Below are positions 58,395 to 64,000 of a stretch of DNA of 64,000 bases, piece after piece. Numbering within the stretch: the first letter of the stretch is position 1; each line of letters starts with the position of its first letter. The position numbers were made by a program, and so were the translations under genes. Source of the stretch: Candidatus Obscuribacter sp. (GTDB lineage Bacteria; Cyanobacteriota; Vampirovibrionia; Obscuribacterales; Obscuribacteraceae); contig JADYXQ010000001.1 in the NCBI GenBank assembly GCA_021772135.1, positions 1 through 64,000 of the forward strand, in the 5' to 3' direction. A model generated the notes under the pieces. That model saw only the letters and a program-made list of their open reading frames with translations, was not told the DNA's origin and ran no database searches.

Positions 58395-59498
58395 TTAAAT
58401 CCGAACATCGGAAAGCTCGACCAATTTATTCAACTGCTGCTCTGTACCCAGAGCAATTAAATCATCGCCTTCCCGGAAAATCAGGTCAGGCGAAGGATTG
58501 GATATCAGCTTACCATTTTGGTTAACGGCCAGGATCATGGCCCCGGAAGTCTGCTTAATGTTTGCATCTTTCAAAGCCTGACCGATTAATTTAGAGGCTT
58601 TACCAAGCCTGACCTGCTCCATGCGCAAGTCATATTCAGGAGTAGACATGACAACATCGAGAAACTGTGTCACCAGCGGGTGAGTGACGGCTGTTGCCAT
58701 GCGCTTGCCGCAAATGACATACGGTGAGATCACCATACTGGCACCAGCTCGACGCATCTTGGCTTCTGTACCGGGATTGGCTGCACGTGAGACAATTTTG
58801 ATATTTTCGTTAAGACCTTTGGCCGAGAGAGCAATAAAAGTATTGGAAGTGTCGTCATCAAGTGCACAGACAATTCCTTTGGCCGTTTCTATCTGTGCAT
58901 TAAGCAGCACTTCATCAGAACTGGCATCACCCTGCAAGACAAGATGTCCGGCTTCAGCGGCCAGCTTGGCCCTTTCATGGTCCACTTCGATTAAGACAAA
59001 ATCGATTTTGTTGTGATTGAAGTGCGTGATTACTTCCTGGCCGGTACGGCCATAACCGCAAACAATCTGGTGATCTCTAAGTTTGGCAATTTTCTGTCGC
59101 ATACGCCGGGCTCCCAGATTGAAACGGAGAAAAATATCCACCATGTCGCTAAGTACAGATAGCACTACACCGGCGCCAATCAAAATCAATAATATGGTGT
59201 AAAGCTTTCCTGCGGTGGAAAGCGGGTGAGTTTCACCGTATCCGACCGTAGTCAAGGTTATGACGGTCATGAAGAGCGAGTCTAAAAAATTCCAGTGCTC
59301 CACCAGCATAAAACCCAGTGCTCCGAAGAGCACGAAGCCCACCAGCCGGGCTAAATCCAGTAAAAATCTCCTGGCAACCGCATCTTTCAACTGTACTGAA
59401 CACCTATCTATGAACGCCAGGTAATGAGCATTTGTGCTGAAACAATAAAATAGAACGAAAACTATCATAAACGAGTTGGGGAAACTCCCCGCTAGCAT
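58395..59498 (-). CDS. Potassium channel with TrkA-N (RCK) domain
   Basis: TLTTVGYGETHPLS selectivity filter; HQIVCGYGRTGQEVITHF Rossmann; TrkA-C region. Confidence 0.93.
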   Translation of the reverse strand: MLAGSFPNSFMIVFVLFYCFSTNAHYLAFIDRCSVQLKDAVARRFLLDLARLVGFVLFGALGFMLVEHWNFLDSLFMTVITLTTVGYGETHPLSTAGKLYTILLILIGAGVVLSVLSDMVDIFLRFNLGARRMRQKIAKLRDHQIVCGYGRTGQEVITHFNHNKIDFVLIEVDHERAKLAAEAGHLVLQGDASSDEVLLNAQIETAKGIVCALDDDTSNTFIALSAKGLNENIKIVSRAANPGTEAKMRRAGASMVISPYVICGKRMATAVTHPLVTQFLDVVMSTPEYDLRMEQVRLGKASKLIGQALKDANIKQTSGAMILAVNQNGKLISNPSPDLIFREGDDLIALGTEQQLNKLVELSDVRI

Positions 59499-59539
59499 CT
59501 ATCATTTGCTTTGCTGAGAGGCATAACATAGACCAGTAG

Positions 59540-60987
<1,448 letters not shown>

Positions 60988-60988
<1 letters not shown>

Positions 60989-61677
60989 TGAAGAAGAAGC
61001 ATCAGACCGAATCAGTAGCTGAAATTAAGCCATTGAAGGCACCGGAGGAAGCTCCGGTGCCGGCTTCAACGGCGCGCAATATTTTTGTTTGCGGGCGTCT
61101 CGAAAACGAAATTACGTTGCCGACAATCAAAAAATTGCTGCGATTCAATGAGCGCGATCCGAAAAAACCAATCAATATGTATATCAATTCAGCCGGCGGT
61201 AATGGCTACAACGCCGATGGCATCATTGCCGTCATACATTCCATCGAAGCGCCGGTTAATACAATTTGTTTGGGTCACGCTCTGTCCGGTGCTTGTGAAA
61301 TTCTGGCGTCGGGAACCGGCGAGCGCGTCGCTTATGAATTTTCCACTTTGATGTTTCACCAGACGCTCTGGGAAGCGGAAGGTGATATCACCAATTTAGA
61401 AATTCAAGCCACTCAAGGCAGGCGTTTTCGCGAAGCTCAAATTGAACTGCTGCACCGCTGTTCCGGCCAGGACAAAAGCCGCATTGCCAAAGACATTGAG
61501 CGCGATCATTACCTTTCTACGGCCGAAGCGCTTGCATACGGCCTGATTGACCGAATCATCGTCCACAACGGACACCCTGGTTTCAAAGCAGCAAAAGACA
61601 AAAACAAATCAAAGTCTAAGGCGGCTAACCAGCCTTCAGCAAAAAAAGCGACGACCCTGACAAAATCTACAAAATAA
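60988..61677 (+). CDS. ClpP-like serine protease with Lys-rich C-terminal tail
   Basis: RNIFVCGRLENEI...MYINSAGGNGYNADGIIAVIHSI...GHALSGACEILASGTGERVA...MFHQT...ERDHYLSTAEALAYGLIDRI; Ser/His/Asp positions retained. Confidence 0.9.
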
Positions 61678-61710
61678 CAGCACTGAAAAGCTAGAAATTA
61701 GAGAAAGCAA

Positions 61711-62139
61711 ATGGCAAACACAATCAATCTGAAAATCATCACACCAGAAAGAGTAGTATTCGACGATCAAGTCGAGCAGGTCACCGCTGTGGCCAATGAC
61801 GGCGAACTGACCATTCTTCCTGGTCACGAGCCAATCGTTACCACCCTGGCCGTAGATGTTTTACGCTTTAAAGTGAAAGGCGAAGAAGAAACCGCTGCCA
61901 TTATTGGCGGCATCATGAACGTCAACAACACTGAAGTTGAAATCCTTTCCGATATGGCTGAACTGGGCATCGAAATCGACGAAGCTAGGGCCAATCAGGC
62001 TAAATCAAGAGTGGAAGCAGAAAAATCACAGAAGACAGACAAGCTTGATGCGTATGTCAGCGAAATGGCTCTTTCCCGCGCTATGGTTCGCCTTAAAGCG
62101 GCCGAAATGGCTAAGCTGCGCAGGCGCGGCAGAGCCTAA
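61711..62139 (+). CDS. atpC: F1 ATP synthase subunit epsilon
   Basis: LKIITPERVVFDDQVEQVTAVANDGELTILPGHEPIVTTL; alpha-helical C-terminus. Confidence 0.95.
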   Translation: MANTINLKIITPERVVFDDQVEQVTAVANDGELTILPGHEPIVTTLAVDVLRFKVKGEEETAAIIGGIMNVNNTEVEILSDMAELGIEIDEARANQAKSRVEAEKSQKTDKLDAYVSEMALSRAMVRLKAAEMAKLRRRGRA

Positions 62140-62149
62140 TTCAATAGCG

Positions 62150-63109
62150 TTAACGTTCGCTCTGAGTATTTTCGCCAACGACAATGGCCGAGCGCACTCG
62201 TGTTTGCGTTTTGCGCCCAATCAACAGGTCGTACTGCCGCGAGGTTTTGTTGAACTGCACCATAGTTGTTGATGTGCCACCGTCCAGATTAAGAGCTTCA
62301 GTGGCGCCCAGATTTTTCAACAGAGTGGCTAAGTCAGCTAAGTTGAGACCAGACGAAAACTCGTCCTGCCCCTTGCCCGCTACTGTCAAAATCAACATAT
62401 AACCGTCGTTGGTGAGACCAATGGCTGTGCGAGCTGCCGTGCGACCCACGCCGATAGAATCGACTTTCTGCCCGCCCGCTTCAGTGCGAACAAAGGCTTC
62501 GGCTTCGGCGGTAAGTTGCGGTAAAAGCCTTGGTCCGGCCTGCAGTGATGCCGACAGTTCCATACCATCAGGCACAGGCTCGTCATGGCAAGCAATCTTC
62601 AAGGTTGTGGCGCCGCCTCGGCTGCCCTTTTTTTTGAGAAAACGCAATTCACTGCGGTTATAAATTTGAGGCAAAAAAGGCTTCAAGCGAAGGTTTTCAG
62701 TCAGTGCCCGGTTGGTATGGGGATCAGCGCAAACTACGCCGTCCAGCACAACATAGCTGGTACTCTCGCCGTTGCTTAAATTGAAATAGCCACCGTTTAC
62801 CGCCAGTAGCGCGTTTTTATCCAGGGCGATGGCCGCAGTAGTCGCAGTAATATTTTTAGTTACAGAATTTGCCAGAGCCGGCGCCACACGAATATCGGCT
62901 GGGCGAAAAATAATAAGACTGGCCCTGGTTCCGCCGCTAAGGGCAAAAGTTATCACCGACGGCACTTTTGTTCTTTTTGAGGGGGGCAAAGTGACTAAAC
63001 TGCGCCAGCCGCCAATATCTTCCACAGTGAGATTTTCTGCCCCCACCGGCTGTAAGGTAAAAGCGGCACAGAGCAGCGGAAAGGCGAATTTCTCGATAAG
63101 GGCGGCCAC
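62150..63109 (-). CDS. Phosphodiester glycosidase (NAGPA/DUF2233) family protein
   Basis: LLAVNGGYFNLSNGESTSYVV; RTAIGLTNDGYMLIL; LGATEALNLDGGTSTTMV. Confidence 0.9.
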   Translation of the reverse strand: MAALIEKFAFPLLCAAFTLQPVGAENLTVEDIGGWRSLVTLPPSKRTKVPSVITFALSGGTRASLIIFRPADIRVAPALANSVTKNITATTAAIALDKNALLAVNGGYFNLSNGESTSYVVLDGVVCADPHTNRALTENLRLKPFLPQIYNRSELRFLKKKGSRGGATTLKIACHDEPVPDGMELSASLQAGPRLLPQLTAEAEAFVRTEAGGQKVDSIGVGRTAARTAIGLTNDGYMLILTVAGKGQDEFSSGLNLADLATLLKNLGATEALNLDGGTSTTMVQFNKTSRQYDLLIGRKTQTRVRSAIVVGENTQSER

Positions 63110-63290
63110 AGGACCTCAATTTTTTGGATATTTCCAGGCAAACCTATTCTAGCCAAAACTGTAACAACGCGCTTAGCGTGGGTTAGCAGTTTTCAAAAGT
63201 GGCATATAAGTCTTAGCGATTGACATCTGATTTTGCCCAGATTTCACAGCTAGTACCAAATTCAGGTATTGAGAATGGCTAGAACATAGA

Positions 63291-64000
63291 ATGCCAGAGA
63301 TCACGCATTACGACAAACAGTTCTTAGAAACTGCTTTTCAGGACGCCCTGGAACAGTTGCCTGAAAGCGAAGCGCGTTCGTCGTTGCAGCTAATTTTTTC
63401 CATGTTTCAAAAAATGGTCGAGCAAGAAGTGGCACACAGCCACGAAATGGCCCAGCAGCTTGAGATTTTCACCAGGCTGTCAGAAGTAGAAGTGGCGCAG
63501 CGTCTCAGCGAACTGAGCCCGGTGCACGCCGAAGGCGAGCGGGCCAAAGAACAGACAGCTCAAAGCGAGCTTCTCTTTCGCACCATGTGCGAGGCGTCTC
63601 CGGAGCTTATTTGGACAGCCGACAGCAACGGCACGGCGCAATATTTCAATGCGCAATTTTTGCAATTCAGCGGTCTCAGCCCTCAGCAGCTAGCCAATAA
63701 CGGTTGGTTTAATATCATTCATGGCGATGATCGCGACCAGGTGGCCAGTAGCTGGAAAGAGAATGTTCAAAGCGGCGACAAATTCGAAAGTGAAATACGC
63801 ATGAAAAGGTGCGATGGCGAATATCACTGGTTTTTGGTGCGCAGTTTGCCGATTAAAAATGCCGCTGGCGAGGCGAAGAGCTGGTGCGGCTCTTGCACCG
63901 ACATTGACACTCACCGCAGCATGGTATCAGAACTTAAATTAGCAAGAGACCAGGCCGAATCGGCATTGAAAGTAAAAACAGAATTTGTCGCCAATGTCAG
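63291..64000 (+). CDS. PAS-domain sensor histidine kinase, N-terminal part (runs off the window)
   Basis: Open frame from ATG 63291: MPEITHYDKQFLETAFQDALEQ... PAS (ELIWTADSNGTAQYFNAQFLQFSGLSPQQL...) ...ALKVKTEFVANV just before the expected H-box. Absent from ORF track because no stop is in the window. Confidence 0.82.
   Translation, partial: MPEITHYDKQFLETAFQDALEQLPESEARSSLQLIFSMFQKMVEQEVAHSHEMAQQLEIFTRLSEVEVAQRLSELSPVHAEGERAKEQTAQSELLFRTMCEASPELIWTADSNGTAQYFNAQFLQFSGLSPQQLANNGWFNIIHGDDRDQVASSWKENVQSGDKFESEIRMKRCDGEYHWFLVRSLPIKNAAGEAKSWCGSCTDIDTHRSMVSELKLARDQAESALKVKTEFVANV

Overview
The window is a gene-dense bacterial chromosome segment with about 52 protein-coding genes. I saw no rRNA, tRNA, CRISPR array, IS element or prophage. 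The gene content fits a deep-branching, non-photosynthetic Cyanobacteriota / Melainabacteria-like (possibly Obscuribacterales) lineage, but that is inference only. Supporting hints are a separate atpD-atpC cluster, a short RRM protein, LRV-repeat proteins, several Ser/Thr kinases and many TPR proteins. Recognisable genes include hemL, asd, lepA, gyrA, lysS, atpD, atpC, pstS, a YitJ-like methyltransferase/MTHFR fusion, metH, a CBS and cystathionine gamma-synthase pair, the methylmalonyl-CoA mutase large subunit, an MBOAT/SGNH pair, a GH63-like glycosidase, a SUFU-domain protein, an orphan OmpR-type regulator and two TetR regulators. The best leads are: (1) a MetH ORF cut inside its activation domain by one in-frame TAA, with the rest of the domain intact in the same frame; (2) a dispersed family of ~26-46 bp palindromes centred on TGCGCA (four copies, one a perfect 46-bp palindrome, two overlapping coding sequence); (3) a ClpP-like protease gene between atpD and atpC, with its ATG overlapping the atpD stop; (4) a TetR gene with two matching operator/-10 composite sites, next to a 42-aa small ORF missing from the ORF track; (5) a frameshifted DUF6088/AbiEi-like gene; (6) an intergenic region with several consecutive hairpins ahead of a small unknown gene.
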